Below, piece after piece: positions 31,167 to 40,816 of a stretch of 41,604 nt of DNA; position 1 is the stretch's first letter; every line of letters begins with the position of its first letter. Position numbers and translations under genes: made by a program. The stretch is from CAXSEF01 sp964236695 (GTDB lineage: Bacteria > Pseudomonadota > Alphaproteobacteria > Acetobacterales > Acetobacteraceae). The notes under the pieces are model-generated. The model had not been told where the DNA came from. It worked only from the letters and a program-made list of their open reading frames with translations, and searched no databases. The stretch lies in assembly GCA_964236695.1 (NCBI GenBank), contig CAXSFU010000028.1, forward strand, positions 1-41,604. The letters run 5' to 3'.

Positions 31167-32615
31167 TCAGAAGGCGATGTGCGACTTGAAGCCGAACACG
31201 GCGGCGTCCTTGATGTTGTTCACGCCGTTGGGGCGGAACACGTACTGGAAGTCGGGCTCGAAGTTCACGCCGCGGTAGACGTGGATGTCGTAGTTGGCCT
31301 CGATGATCTCCGAGTGGCGCTGCACGCCGGTGGCGCCGGTGATCGGCAGGCCGAGCTGCTCCTGGAGCGCCTGCTGGTGGGCGAGCTGCGGGCTGGTGTT
31401 CACGTAGGAGAACAGCACGCCGATGGTGTCGAGCGGGCGGGCCTTCCAGAACGAGCGCTCCAGCAGGCCGCCGAAGTACTGGTCGGCGTAGACGGAGGTG
31501 GTGGCGTCGTTGTGGATGTAGCCGCCGAGCACGGTCAGGCCGTCGTTCGGCCCGGGGCCCTGGCGCAGCACCAGCTGGTCGAACAGCGCCCAGGCCTGGG
31601 TATGGCCCTTGTGCAGCTTGTAGGGGTTGCCGGTGAGCAGCGCCGGGGCGCCGTTGTCGCCGACGTAGAAGTCGCGGTAGCTGGAGTTGTCGTAGGAGAA
31701 GCCGACCTTGTAGTGGCCGGGCAGGCGGTCGGCGCCGAAGGTGGGCAGCCAGGCGGCCTCCACCGGGAACGTTTCGCCGCTGATCTTGCTGGTGTCGAAG
31801 GTGAAGCCGGAGCGGAAGCGGTCGTAGGTGTAGAGGTCCTGGTCGGTCGCGTAGATGCCGCCCTGGATGTAGGTGCTGTCGGTGGGACGCACGCGCAGGC
31901 GGCCGCCCCACACCGCGTCCGGGTAGGAGCTGAAGCCGATGTTGCCGCCCGGCAGCGCCTTGGGGTTGCCGCACAGCGAGTTGTTCATGAAGTTACAGTA
32001 GAGCGGCGATGCGGCGAAGTCGAGGCTGACCGGCATGCGGCCCACGGTGACGTCGACGTGGTCCTGCAGCAGCTTCTCCTCGGCGAAGGCGTAGACCAGG
32101 TGGATGCCGACGTCGCCGCCGGCGCCGTAGATCTCCTGCACCGGCTGCAGCCCGTCGCCGATCAGGCCGCTGTCCGGGCTGCCGGAGCGGTTGACCACGA
32201 CGATGTGGGTCGAGAGGCCCTGGATGCGGGCGAGCTTCTGCCAGTCGACGTCGAGCTCGAGGCCGAGCTGGTTGGCGAAGGTCGAGCCCTGCTTGAGGCC
32301 GCCGCTGACGTTGCTCGCGAACTCGGTGATGAAGTCGCCGAGCACGTCGATGCCCAGGTTGCCGAGGCTGGTGCGCACGTTGTCGAACACCGGCAGGCCG
32401 GCGACGAGCTGGTCCACCTTCGAGGACGAGGTGGGCGGCGGCGCGGCGGGGCTCAGCGGCGTGGAAAGCTGCTGGCTGGGGCCGATGCTGACGCCGCTGT
32501 TGATGTTCTGCGCCCGCGCGGCGGGCGCGAGGCCGAGCGCAAGGCCAATGCCGGCCGCGGCGAGGCCAAGGCGGGTACGGCCGGCGACGCGCCGGCGGTC
32601 TCGTGTGTCAGGCAT
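31167..32615 (-). CDS. Carbohydrate porin, OprB family
   Basis: A 482-residue outer-membrane porin of the OprB carbohydrate-selective type. The signal peptide includes an Arg-rich start (MPDTRDRRRVAGRTRLG) and a hydrophobic core ending near PAARA. After a Pro/Ser linker, a beta-barrel follows with LGLELDVDWQKLARIQGLS, VTVGRMPVSLDFAAS, YCNFMNNSLCGNP, the typical FSSYPDAVWGGRLRVRPTDS and QGGIYATDQD. The C-terminus ends in Phe (FKSHIAF), as outer-membrane barrels do. The start at ATG 32615 has AGGGA upstream. Two small exported proteins follow. Uptake of sugars or polyols would serve the transporters in this window. Confidence 0.9.
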   Translation of the reverse strand: MPDTRDRRRVAGRTRLGLAAAGIGLALGLAPAARAQNINSGVSIGPSQQLSTPLSPAAPPPTSSSKVDQLVAGLPVFDNVRTSLGNLGIDVLGDFITEFASNVSGGLKQGSTFANQLGLELDVDWQKLARIQGLSTHIVVVNRSGSPDSGLIGDGLQPVQEIYGAGGDVGIHLVYAFAEEKLLQDHVDVTVGRMPVSLDFAASPLYCNFMNNSLCGNPKALPGGNIGFSSYPDAVWGGRLRVRPTDSTYIQGGIYATDQDLYTYDRFRSGFTFDTSKISGETFPVEAAWLPTFGADRLPGHYKVGFSYDNSSYRDFYVGDNGAPALLTGNPYKLHKGHTQAWALFDQLVLRQGPGPNDGLTVLGGYIHNDATTSVYADQYFGGLLERSFWKARPLDTIGVLFSYVNTSPQLAHQQALQEQLGLPITGATGVQRHSEIIEANYDIHVYRGVNFEPDFQYVFRPNGVNNIKDAAVFGFKSHIAF

Positions 32616-32748
32616 GATGGCTGCGTTCCCTGTGCGAGGCGGTCCGCCACGGTTGATCTTCGTCACCCTGGATGCGGTTCGGCAGACACTATCGGTTTTG
32701 ATGGCGTTGACGTGACGAACTTGCACTTCTGGCGCCTCCGGCATGCAC

Positions 32749-32764
32749 TTGTCCGACAATTGTA
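32749..32764 (-). promoter_or_regulatory. Possible promoter/operator upstream of the porin unit
   Basis: On the minus strand TGCTACAAT gives an extended -10-like sequence (TACAAT, 32764-32759), directly followed by the dyad TTGTCGGACAA (32759-32749). I cannot find a good -35. Placement is in the 196-base gap between the MFS gene and the porin, which otherwise has no gene. Confidence 0.25.
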
Positions 32765-32811
32765 GCAGGAGAGTGACACCGGCCGTCGTTGCGCGGCCAC
32801 AGGAGTCCGCT

Positions 32812-34092
32812 TCAGCGCGGGCCGGGGCGGCCGCGGGCCTTGAGCACGCTCATGGAGCCGGGCGTCGCCTCGAACGCGTCGCGCCGCGCGTCGGCCTGCA
32901 GCACCGGCTGGGCGACGTGCACCAGGCGCCAGGCGATGAACGCCGACTCGAGCGCCAGCACCGCGCCCACGAACACGAACAGGTTGGCGGCTCCGTGCGC
33001 CATCAGCGCCGCGCCGGCCAGCGGCCCGAGCACGGTGCCGGCGGCGAAGGTGAGCAGCAGTTCGCTCGCTGTCTCTGCGAAGGAGCGCTCGCGGATGCGG
33101 TCGTTCACGAACGCCACGCACAGCCCGTACAGCGGGTATTGCGCGAAGCCGAACACGCCCAGCGCCAGGATCAGCCAGGCGTGCGGCAGCGCTGCGCCGC
33201 GCAGCACCAGCAGCGCGCAGGTGGCAATCGCCAGGGCGGACAGGGCGAGCAGCAGGTAGCGCCGGTCCATGCGGTCCGACAGCCGGCCCGCCGGGTAGTA
33301 CGACAGCGCGCCGCCGAGCACGGAGCAGGCGAGCATCACCGCGACGCCGTGGGTGGACAGGCCCATCTCCAGGCCGAAGGTCGGGCCGAGGCCGCCGACC
33401 GCGCCGCTGACCAGCCCGGCGGCGAAGCAGCCGGACACGCCCGACGGCGAGATCGCGTACAGCTCGAGCAGGTGGATGGAGAACGGCCGCGTCGGCTTCG
33501 GCACCGGCGAGCGGGTCAGCGCCACCGGGATGATCGACAGCACCACGGCCACCACCATCAGGATGAACGGCAGCGGGCCGCGCGGGTCGAGCGCGGTGAG
33601 GCTGAGCGTGCCGGCCAGCGAGGCGACGAGGTTCGCGGTCATGTAGGCGGCGAAGATGCCGCCGCGCCTGGCCTGGGTGGCGCGCTCGTTCAGCCAGCTC
33701 TCGATGATCAGCGCCAGCCCGCCGTAGCAGAAGCCGATCACCACGCGCAGCGCGATCCAGGCCGGCGGCTGCTGCAGCGGCAGCAGCAGCAGCGCGGTCG
33801 AGCCGCTCAGCGCCGCGAGTGCGGCGAAGGTGCGCACGTGGCCGACCGCGGTGACCAGGCGGCCGACGCTGAGGCAGGCCAGCATGAAGCCCGCCGACCA
33901 GCCCGACGACAGCAGGCCGACGCGCGCCATCGAGGCGCCGTCGAGCTGCAGGCGGATCGGCAGCAGCACGCCCTGCAGGTTGGTGCCGAACACCAGCAGC
34001 ACGACGCTGGCCAGCAGGGCGGTGACCGAGAGCAGCGGCGAGTGCATCTCGCGCTCGCGGCCGCCAAGCATCATCGGGCCGAACTCGTCCAT
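32812..34092 (-). CDS. MFS transporter
   Basis: A 426-residue major facilitator with about twelve hydrophobic helices. The N-terminal half holds LLPIRLQLDGASMARVGLLS and GRLVTAVGHVRTFAALAALSG. IESWLNERATQARRGGIFA is the cytoplasmic loop typical of the YcaD-like subgroup, and the second half has YYPAGRLSDRMDRRYLLLAL, the usual loop motif. The start at ATG 34092 has AGGAGG upstream. Substrate unknown; these relatives are often listed as possible sugar or drug permeases without proof. It lies between the AraC-type gene and the porin, all on the minus strand, but a repeat copy separates it from AraC. Confidence 0.88.
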   Translation of the reverse strand: MDEFGPMMLGGREREMHSPLLSVTALLASVVLLVFGTNLQGVLLPIRLQLDGASMARVGLLSSGWSAGFMLACLSVGRLVTAVGHVRTFAALAALSGSTALLLLPLQQPPAWIALRVVIGFCYGGLALIIESWLNERATQARRGGIFAAYMTANLVASLAGTLSLTALDPRGPLPFILMVVAVVLSIIPVALTRSPVPKPTRPFSIHLLELYAISPSGVSGCFAAGLVSGAVGGLGPTFGLEMGLSTHGVAVMLACSVLGGALSYYPAGRLSDRMDRRYLLLALSALAIATCALLVLRGAALPHAWLILALGVFGFAQYPLYGLCVAFVNDRIRERSFAETASELLLTFAAGTVLGPLAGAALMAHGAANLFVFVGAVLALESAFIAWRLVHVAQPVLQADARRDAFEATPGSMSVLKARGRPGPR

Positions 34093-34116
34093 TTCGCCTC
34101 CTGCCGCGGTCCGGGA

Positions 34117-34233
34117 AAGCAAGGCCGGGCTCTGCCCGGACCCGCCAGGGCGAGCCGCCCTGGACCGGCCTTCTTTAGGAAGGGGTGATCCAGGGCCCAG
34201 CCTTTGGCGGAGCTTGGGGCCTCAGCCTTGCCG
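34117..34233. repeat. GC-rich palindromic element overlapping the araC-type gene end (16)
   Basis: AAGCAAGG, CCGGGC-TCT-GCCCGG, CCAGGGC-GAGCC-GCCCTGG, ACCGGCCTTCTTTAGGAAGG centre, CCAGGGCCCAGCCTTTGG (decayed), CGGAGCTTGGGGCCTCAGCCTTGCC. Its right end supplies the stop codon (34222-34224) and last codons of the regulator gene. Confidence 0.82.
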
Positions 34234-35169
34234 TCTGGCCGGGGCCGCGGCCCCGTGGTCGTGGCGGTAGCGCGAGGGCGGGACGCCGCGCTGCTCTAGG
34301 AACTGGCGGTTGAAGTTAGACAGGTTGTTGAAGCCGGTGCGGAAGCAGATCTCGGTGATCGACAGCTCGTCGTCGAGCAGCATGCGGCAGGCGCGCTCGA
34401 TTCGCAGGCGGTTGACGTAGCGCACGAAGGTCATGCCGGTGTGGCGACGGAAGCTGCGGGAGAACCTGGACGGGCTGTAGCCGACGGAGCGGGCGAGGTC
34501 GGCCTCGCGCAGGTCGCCGTCGAGGTTGCGCCCGATCGTGGCCAGGACGTGGTTGATCTCGGTGTTCATGTAGCCGGCCACGTCGATGCGGAAGCCGGCG
34601 CTCGCCAGCCGGGTGGCGTCTGCGGGCTGCAGCAGCAGGTCGAGCAGGCTGAAGAACAGGGTGACGCGGCGCGCGCCCTGCGCGTCGAGCAGCTGGCGCA
34701 GGAGCGGTGCGGCCGCGGCAGCGACGGCGGGCGCGAACTCGACGCCGCAGGCGGAGGCGGCGAGCAGGCGCTCGATGGCGTGCAGCTCGGGGAAATGCTC
34801 GATGCAGCCCTCGATGAAGGCGCGGGCGAACTGCAGCACCACGCAGCGGTGCGCGACCTGCTCGCCCGGCGCCACGTGGCTGACCCAGTTGTGCGGCAGG
34901 TTGGGGCCGACGAGCACCAGCTGTCCCGGCGCGAAGCTGCCGACGTGGTCGCCGACGAAGAAGGTGCCGGAGGTGGCGGTGACGAGGTGCAGCTCGTATT
35001 CCGGGTGGAAGTGCCAGCGCACGGTGCGGTACGGGTAGCCGTGCGACCAGATCTTGAACGATCCCGGCGTCGGCGCCTCGACCAGCTCCAGCTCCGGGCC
35101 GTCCGGCGCGGCGCCGGCGGCGATCGCGCCGCGCGCGGACGCGCGGAGCTGCGGGCTGCGGGTCAGCAT
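34222..35169 (-). CDS. AraC family transcriptional regulator
   Basis: A 315-residue regulator with an N-terminal cupin sensor (about 35-120: YRTVRWHFHPEYELHLVTA, GDHVGSFAPGQLVLVGPNLP) and a C-terminal double helix-turn-helix (about 205-305: LREADLARSVGYSPSRFSRS, FRRHTGMTFVRYVNRLR, LSITEICFRTGFNNLSNFNR). This is the usual form of regulators of sugar and polyol operons. It is the last gene downstream of the polyol transport and oxidation genes and is likely to control them in response to the substrate. The ATG at 35169 lies about 20 bases after GGGGAGG, longer than usual. The stop codon lies in a repeat copy. Confidence 0.9.
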   Translation of the reverse strand: MLTRSPQLRASARGAIAAGAAPDGPELELVEAPTPGSFKIWSHGYPYRTVRWHFHPEYELHLVTATSGTFFVGDHVGSFAPGQLVLVGPNLPHNWVSHVAPGEQVAHRCVVLQFARAFIEGCIEHFPELHAIERLLAASACGVEFAPAVAAAAAPLLRQLLDAQGARRVTLFFSLLDLLLQPADATRLASAGFRIDVAGYMNTEINHVLATIGRNLDGDLREADLARSVGYSPSRFSRSFRRHTGMTFVRYVNRLRIERACRMLLDDELSITEICFRTGFNNLSNFNRQFLEQRGVPPSRYRHDHGAAAPARRQG

Positions 35170-35224
35170 GGGCGGCTCATCGCGGCATCCTCCCCGGTGG
35201 TTCGCAACAGACGTTCAACGACAG

Positions 35225-35248
35225 GTGTTTCGCGTCCAGTGTTTCGCG
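35225..35248. promoter_or_regulatory. Direct repeat upstream of the AraC-type gene
   Basis: GTGTTTCGCG occurs at 35225 and again at 35239, spaced 14 bases, in the gap between the SDR gene and the regulator gene. AraC-type proteins often bind direct repeats, though usually with wider spacing. It may be an operator. Confidence 0.3.
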
Positions 35249-35258
35249 CGCAGCCCCT

Positions 35259-35283
35259 GGCGGCGGCGGCGGCGGCGGCGGCG
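35259..35283. repeat. GGC trinucleotide run
   Basis: About eight tandem GGC units in the 135-base gap between the SDR stop and the regulator start. Length variation by slippage is possible. Confidence 0.8.
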
Positions 35284-35304
35284 TGACGGCACGTCGCGGC
35301 GCGC

Positions 35305-36132
35305 TCACGCCATCCAGTTGCCCCCGTCGATGCCGTAGGTCTGGGCGACGACGTAGCGCGCGTCCTCGCCGGCGAGGAAGGTCGCAAGGCCGGCGATCTC
35401 CTCCGGCCGCGCCATGCGGCCGATCGGCACCGCGGCGGCGACGCGGCGCTTCTTCTCGCCTGGCGGAAGGTTCTCGTGGGCTGCGAAGCGGCGGTCCACG
35501 TCGTCCCAGTGCTCGGCGTCCACCACGCCCGGCGCGATGGCGTTGACGGTGATGCCGTGGCGGATCAGGTCGAGCCCGGCGCTCTGCGTCAGGCTGATCA
35601 CGGCGGCCTTGGACGCGCAGTACACGCCGACCAGGGCCTCGCCGCGCCGGCCGGCCTGGGACGCGAAGTTGATGATGCTGCCGCCGCGTCGCGTCGCACC
35701 CGCCTCGTCGTTCTGGGCGATCATCCGGCGGGCGGCGGCCTGCAGGGTGAACAGCAGGCCCTCGACGTTGACCGCAAACACGCGGGCGTAGCTTGCGCGG
35801 GTGATCTCCACGATGGGCGCCAGGTCGAAGATCCCGGCGTTGTTGACCAGGACGTCGAGGCGGCCGAAGCGGGCGACGGTGGCGGCGATCAGGGCGTCGA
35901 TCGAGTCCTGGCGCGTCGCGTCGAAGGCGACGGCGAGCGCCGCCTCGCCGATCTCGTCGGCCAGGGTGCGCGCGCCGGGCTCGTCGAGGTCGGCGATCAC
36001 CACGCGCGCGCCCTCTGCGGCGTAGCGGCGGGCGATGGCGCGGCCGATGCCGCGCGCGGCGCCGGTCACCACTGCGACCTGGCCGTCGAGCGCCGGGCGG
36101 GCGCCGCCGCTGCGGGCCTGGGTGTCGCTCAT
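35305..36132 (-). CDS. SDR polyol dehydrogenase (sorbitol/iditol dehydrogenase-like)
   Basis: A 275-residue short-chain dehydrogenase that resembles the sorbitol dehydrogenase SmoS of Rhodobacter and galactitol dehydrogenases. VAVVTGAARGIGRAIARRYA is the NAD-binding motif, DLDEPGA the acidic loop, LVNNAGIF the NNAG motif, and FASQAG with YCASKAA supply the catalytic Ser, Tyr and Lys. GVVDAEHWDDVDRRFA is typical of this subgroup. It would oxidise a polyol to a ketose. The start at ATG 36132 overlaps the xylulokinase stop (ATGA). It completes the route from polyol to ketose phosphate together with the adjacent kinase. Confidence 0.9.
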   Translation of the reverse strand: MSDTQARSGGARPALDGQVAVVTGAARGIGRAIARRYAAEGARVVIADLDEPGARTLADEIGEAALAVAFDATRQDSIDALIAATVARFGRLDVLVNNAGIFDLAPIVEITRASYARVFAVNVEGLLFTLQAAARRMIAQNDEAGATRRGGSIINFASQAGRRGEALVGVYCASKAAVISLTQSAGLDLIRHGITVNAIAPGVVDAEHWDDVDRRFAAHENLPPGEKKRRVAAAVPIGRMARPEEIAGLATFLAGEDARYVVAQTYGIDGGNWMA

Positions 36133-37598
36133 GCGGTGGCTCCCGGTCGTGTCGCGTCGGCAAGGGCGGGGTAGAGCGCACGGTACTCGGCGTGGCGCGC
36201 GGCATAGGCGGCGGACAGTGCCGCGTCGGGGTCGATGGTCTCGCCGCGCGCGGGCGGCGTGCACAGCGAGGCGGGCTCCTCGCCGGTCGTGGCCAGGCGG
36301 GCGAGGCGGGCGGCGCCGAACGCCCCGCCGTGCTCGCCGTCGGCCAGGCGGTGCAGCGGCACGCCGAGCACGGAGGCGATGATCGCCACCCACAGGCGCG
36401 AGCGCGAGCCGCCGCCGATCACGTCGGCCGCTACGATCCGCGTGCCGGACGCGGCCAGGGCGTCGAGGCAGTCGCGCATGGAGAACGCGACGCCTTCCAG
36501 CACCGCCTGCGTCAGCGCGGCGCGGCCGGTGTCGTGCGACAGCCCGGCGAAGGCGCCGCGCACCGCGCCGTCGTTGTGCGGCGTGCGCTCGCCGCCGAGA
36601 TAGGGGAGGAAAAGCGCGGCGCCCGGCGCGCGCACTGCGTCGCCGACCTCGTCGAGCAGCGCCTGCTCGCCCACGCCGGCCACGCCCGACCACCAGGCGA
36701 GCGAGGCGGCCGCGGACAGGGTCACGCCCATCTGGTGCCACAGGCCGGGCAGGGCGTGGCAGAACGCGTGCACCGCGGCCTGCGGGTAGGGGCGGAAGCG
36801 GTCGGTCGCCGCGAACAGCACGCCGGAGGTGCCGAGCGAGACGAAGGCGTCGTTCGGCCGGATCGCGCCGAGACCGACCGCGCCGCCGGCGTTGTCGCCC
36901 GCGCCGCCGGCCAGCACCACGCGGCCCATCCCCCAGCGCGCGGCCAGCTCCGGGCGCAGGGTGCCTGCGGCCTCGCTGCCCTCGACCAGGCGCGGCATCG
37001 CCTCGCGCGACAGGCCGGTGGCCGCCAGCGCCGCGTCCGACCAGTCGCGCGCCGCCACGTCCAGCCACAGCGTGCCCGACGCGTCCGACATCTCCTCCAC
37101 CCGCTCGCCGGTCAGGCGGAACAGCAGCCACGCCTTGGGCAGCAGCACGGTGGCGGTGCGCGCGAACAGGTCCGGCTCGTGCGCGCGCACCCAGAGCAGC
37201 TTGGGCGCGGTGAAGCCGGGCATCGCGATGTTGCCGGCCGTCGCGCGCAGCGCGGGGAACGCGGCCTCCAGCTCGCGGCACTCTGCCACCGCGCGCACGT
37301 CGTTCCACAGGATCGCCGGGCGCAGCACCTCGCCCGACGCGTCGAGCAGGATCGCGCCGTGCATCTGCCCGGCAACCCCCATGCCGCGCACGGCGGCCAG
37401 CGCGGCGGGGTGCTCGCGCTTCAAGGCGTCGACGGCGTCGAGCGTGGCGGCCCACCAGTCGGCGGGGTTCTGCTCGCTGTGGCCGGCGGCGGGGCGCTGC
37501 ACGGCGAGCGGGCGGGACACGCTGGCGACCACGCGCTGCGCGTCGTCCACCAGGAGGGCCTTGAGGGCGGAGGTGCCGAGGTCGAGGCCGAGATACAC
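36129..37598 (-). CDS. xylB: Xylulokinase
   Basis: A 489-residue FGGY kinase close to XylB, which phosphorylates D-xylulose. LGLDLGTSALKALLVDD is the N-terminal strand, GHSEQNPADWWAATLDAV the usual second block, and GVAGQMHGAILLDASGEVLR with AILWNDVRA the substrate region. PKAWLLFRLTGE, GGAGDNAGGAVGLG, FLPYLGGERTPHND and VIGGGSRSRLWVAIIASVLG are later signatures. The GTG start at 37598 fits the family length. It precedes and overlaps the dehydrogenase gene. Upstream lies the ATPase gene after a repeat copy. Confidence 0.93.
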   Translation of the reverse strand: MYLGLDLGTSALKALLVDDAQRVVASVSRPLAVQRPAAGHSEQNPADWWAATLDAVDALKREHPAALAAVRGMGVAGQMHGAILLDASGEVLRPAILWNDVRAVAECRELEAAFPALRATAGNIAMPGFTAPKLLWVRAHEPDLFARTATVLLPKAWLLFRLTGERVEEMSDASGTLWLDVAARDWSDAALAATGLSREAMPRLVEGSEAAGTLRPELAARWGMGRVVLAGGAGDNAGGAVGLGAIRPNDAFVSLGTSGVLFAATDRFRPYPQAAVHAFCHALPGLWHQMGVTLSAAASLAWWSGVAGVGEQALLDEVGDAVRAPGAALFLPYLGGERTPHNDGAVRGAFAGLSHDTGRAALTQAVLEGVAFSMRDCLDALAASGTRIVAADVIGGGSRSRLWVAIIASVLGVPLHRLADGEHGGAFGAARLARLATTGEEPASLCTPPARGETIDPDAALSAAYAARHAEYRALYPALADATRPGATA

Positions 37599-37624
37599 CG
37601 GGGCGGAGTCCTATCGGGGCAAGG

Positions 37625-37762
37625 AAGCAAGGCCAGGGCTCTGCCCTGGACCCGCCAGGGCGAGCCGCCCTGGACCGGCTTCTCTTAAGGGAGGGGGGAT
37701 CAAAGGGCCGCATTCCTGGCAGCGGGGCCCTTTGCGGGTCTGGGCAGAGCCCAGCCTTGGCT
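37625..37762. repeat. GC-rich palindromic element, full copy (17)
   Basis: AAGCAAGG, CCAGGGC-TCT-GCCCTGG, CCAGGGC-GAGCC-GCCCTGG, centre ACCGGCTTCTCTTAAGGGAG, AAAGGGCCGC ... GGGGCCCTTTG, CGGGT, CTGGGC-AGA-GCCCAG, CCTTGGCT. It lies within the polyol operon between the ATPase and xylulokinase genes. Confidence 0.88.
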
Positions 37763-37765
37763 GTC

Positions 37766-38869
<1,104 letters not shown>

Positions 38870-38897
38870 GGTGCGTCTCCGTGCGGAAGGGAAAGGG

Positions 38898-39064
38898 AAG
38901 CAAGGCCAGGGCTCTGCCCTGGACCCGCCAGGGGCAGCGCCTCTGGACCGGCGCATGAAAGGGTTTGAGGGCACGGACGGCCGGTGGGGCGCGAGGATCT
39001 TTCACCAGGTTTCCAAAGGCTTGCCTTTGGCGGGGTCCAGGGGCAGAGCCCCTGGCCTTGCTTG
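38898..39064. repeat. GC-rich palindromic element, long copy (18)
   Basis: AAGCAAGG, CCAGGGC-TCT-GCCCTGG, CCAGGGGC-A-GCGCCTCTGG, about 60 bases of centre, CCAAAGGC-TT-GCCTTTGG, CGGGGT, CCAGGGGC-AGA-GCCCCTGG, CCTTGCTT. It lies between a permease and the ATPase gene of the same transporter. Confidence 0.87.
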
Positions 39065-39074
39065 CTTTCCCTGC

Positions 39075-39896
39075 TCACTTCACCGCCCCGAACGTCAGGC
39101 CGCGGACGAGCTGGCGCTGGCTCAGCCAGCCGAACACCAGGATGGGCGCGACCGCCATGGTCGAGGCGGCGGACAGCTTGGCGAAGAACAGGCCCTCGGG
39201 GCTGGAGAAGGAGGCGATGAACGCGGGCAGCGGGGCCGCGGCAGAGGAGGTGAGATTGAGGCTCCAGAACGCCTCGTTCCAGCACAGGATCAGCGACAGC
39301 AGGCCGGTGGAGGCGACGCCCGGCAGGGTCAGCGGCATCAGCAGGTACCACAGCTCGCCGAAGGTGGTGGCGCCGTCCATGCGGCCGGCTTCCAGGATCT
39401 CGTGCGGCACGTCCTTGTAGAAGGTAAACAGCATCCAGACCACGATCGGCAGGTTCATCAGGGCGTAGATCGCCAGCAGGCCGGTGCGGGTGTCGAGCAG
39501 GCCGGTGGAGCGGAACAGCAGGTAGATCGGCACCAGCACGCCGACCGGGGGCAGCATCTTGGTCGACAGCATCCACAGCAGGGTGCCGCGGGTGCGCCTG
39601 GTGGGGTGGAACGCCATCGAGTAGGCGGCGGGAATGGCGAAGGCCAGCGCCAGCAGGGTGCCGCCCACGGAGACGACGACGCTGTTCAGCGCGAAGGACA
39701 GGTAGTCGGCGCGGCCGAGCACCTCGGCGTAGGCGGCGAGGCTGGGCGAGAAGATCAGGCGCGGCGGGGTGGCGACGGCGTCGACCTCTGTCTTGAGGCT
39801 GGTGAGCGCCATCCAGGCGATCGGGAAGAACAGGGCGAGCGCGATCGCCCAGCCGCCGACGGCGACGAGGGCGCGGCTTGCGAGGCTGGCGCGCAT
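39075..39896 (-). CDS. Polyol ABC transporter permease 2 (MalG/SmoG-like)
   Basis: A 273-residue CUT1 permease with six hydrophobic segments. WMALTSLKTEVDAVATPPRL is the periplasmic family block, LPPVGVLVPIYLLFRSTGLLD follows, and the EAA loop that contacts the ATPase is ILEAGRMDGATTFGELWYLL, with MPLTLPGVAST after it. The ATG at 39896 is chosen because the first helix begins soon after (ALVAVGGWAIALALFFPIAW). It lies four bases downstream of permease 1. Confidence 0.92.
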   Translation of the reverse strand: MRASLASRALVAVGGWAIALALFFPIAWMALTSLKTEVDAVATPPRLIFSPSLAAYAEVLGRADYLSFALNSVVVSVGGTLLALAFAIPAAYSMAFHPTRRTRGTLLWMLSTKMLPPVGVLVPIYLLFRSTGLLDTRTGLLAIYALMNLPIVVWMLFTFYKDVPHEILEAGRMDGATTFGELWYLLMPLTLPGVASTGLLSLILCWNEAFWSLNLTSSAAAPLPAFIASFSSPEGLFFAKLSAASTMAVAPILVFGWLSQRQLVRGLTFGAVK

Positions 39897-39900
39897 CGCC

Positions 39901-40812
39901 TCAGACCTCCAGGCGGCGCGCGATGGAGCGCACCAGGAACAGAGCGACGACGTTGGCCAGGATGATGGCGACCACGCCGCCGGCCGAGGCGCCGCCGATG
40001 TCGAACTGCAGCAGGGCACGGGCGTAGATCAGGAAGGCGAGGTTGGTGGTGGCGTTGCCGGGGCCGCCCGCGGTGGTGACGAAGATCTCGGCGAACACGG
40101 TGAGCAGGAAGATCGTCTCGATCATCACCACGACGCTGATGGCGCGGCGCAGGTGCGGCAGCGTGATGAAGAAGAACTGCGCGACCACGCTGGCGCCGTC
40201 CATGCGCGCTGCCTCGCGCTGCTCGTGGTCGAGCGACTGCACGGCGGTGAGCAGGATCAGGATGGCGAACGGCAGCCATTCCCACGACACGATGGCGATC
40301 ACCGAGAGCATCGGGAACTGCGCGAACCAGTCGACGGGCTGCAGGCCGAGCGCCGAGGAGAGCGCGCCGAACACCCCGTAGATCGGGTGCATCAGCAGGT
40401 TCTTCCAGATCAGCGCGCTGACGGTGGGCATGATGAAGAACGGCGAGATCGCCAGCAGTCGGGCGACCTTGTGGCCAGGGAACGGCTGGTCGAACAGCAC
40501 GGCGAGCAGGGTGCCGCAGCACACGGTGATCGCCAGCACTGCGCCCACCAGCACCAGCGTGTTGACCAGCGACGCCCAGAAGTCCGGGTCGGTGACCAGG
40601 AAGCGGTAGTTGTCCAGGCCCGCGAAGCCCGAGACGGAGGGGTCGAGCAGGTTGTAGCGCAGCGCGGAGAACCACACCGTCATCACCAGCGGCACGATCA
40701 TCCACAGCAGGAGGACCAGCACCGAGGGCACGACAAGCAGCGAGCCGGCCCGCCGCGGCGGCGCGGCGAGCACGGCCGCCGGCGCGGCGGGGGCGAGGGC
40801 GGCCGTGTCCAC
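39901..40812 (-). CDS. Polyol ABC transporter permease 1 (MalF/SmoF-like)
   Basis: A 303-residue CUT1 permease. After an Ala/Pro-rich start, helices begin at LLVVPSVLVLLLWMIVPLVM. YRFLVTDPDFWASLVNTLVL is the usual periplasmic block, EAARMDGASVVAQFFFITLP the EAA loop, and TTAGGPGNATTNLAFLIYARA the C-terminal signature of this subgroup. The GTG start at 40812 lies four bases from the binding-protein stop. It forms the channel with permease 2. Confidence 0.92.
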   Translation of the reverse strand: MDTAALAPAAPAAVLAAPPRRAGSLLVVPSVLVLLLWMIVPLVMTVWFSALRYNLLDPSVSGFAGLDNYRFLVTDPDFWASLVNTLVLVGAVLAITVCCGTLLAVLFDQPFPGHKVARLLAISPFFIMPTVSALIWKNLLMHPIYGVFGALSSALGLQPVDWFAQFPMLSVIAIVSWEWLPFAILILLTAVQSLDHEQREAARMDGASVVAQFFFITLPHLRRAISVVVMIETIFLLTVFAEIFVTTAGGPGNATTNLAFLIYARALLQFDIGGASAGGVVAIILANVVALFLVRSIARRLEV

Positions 40813-40816
40813 GCGG

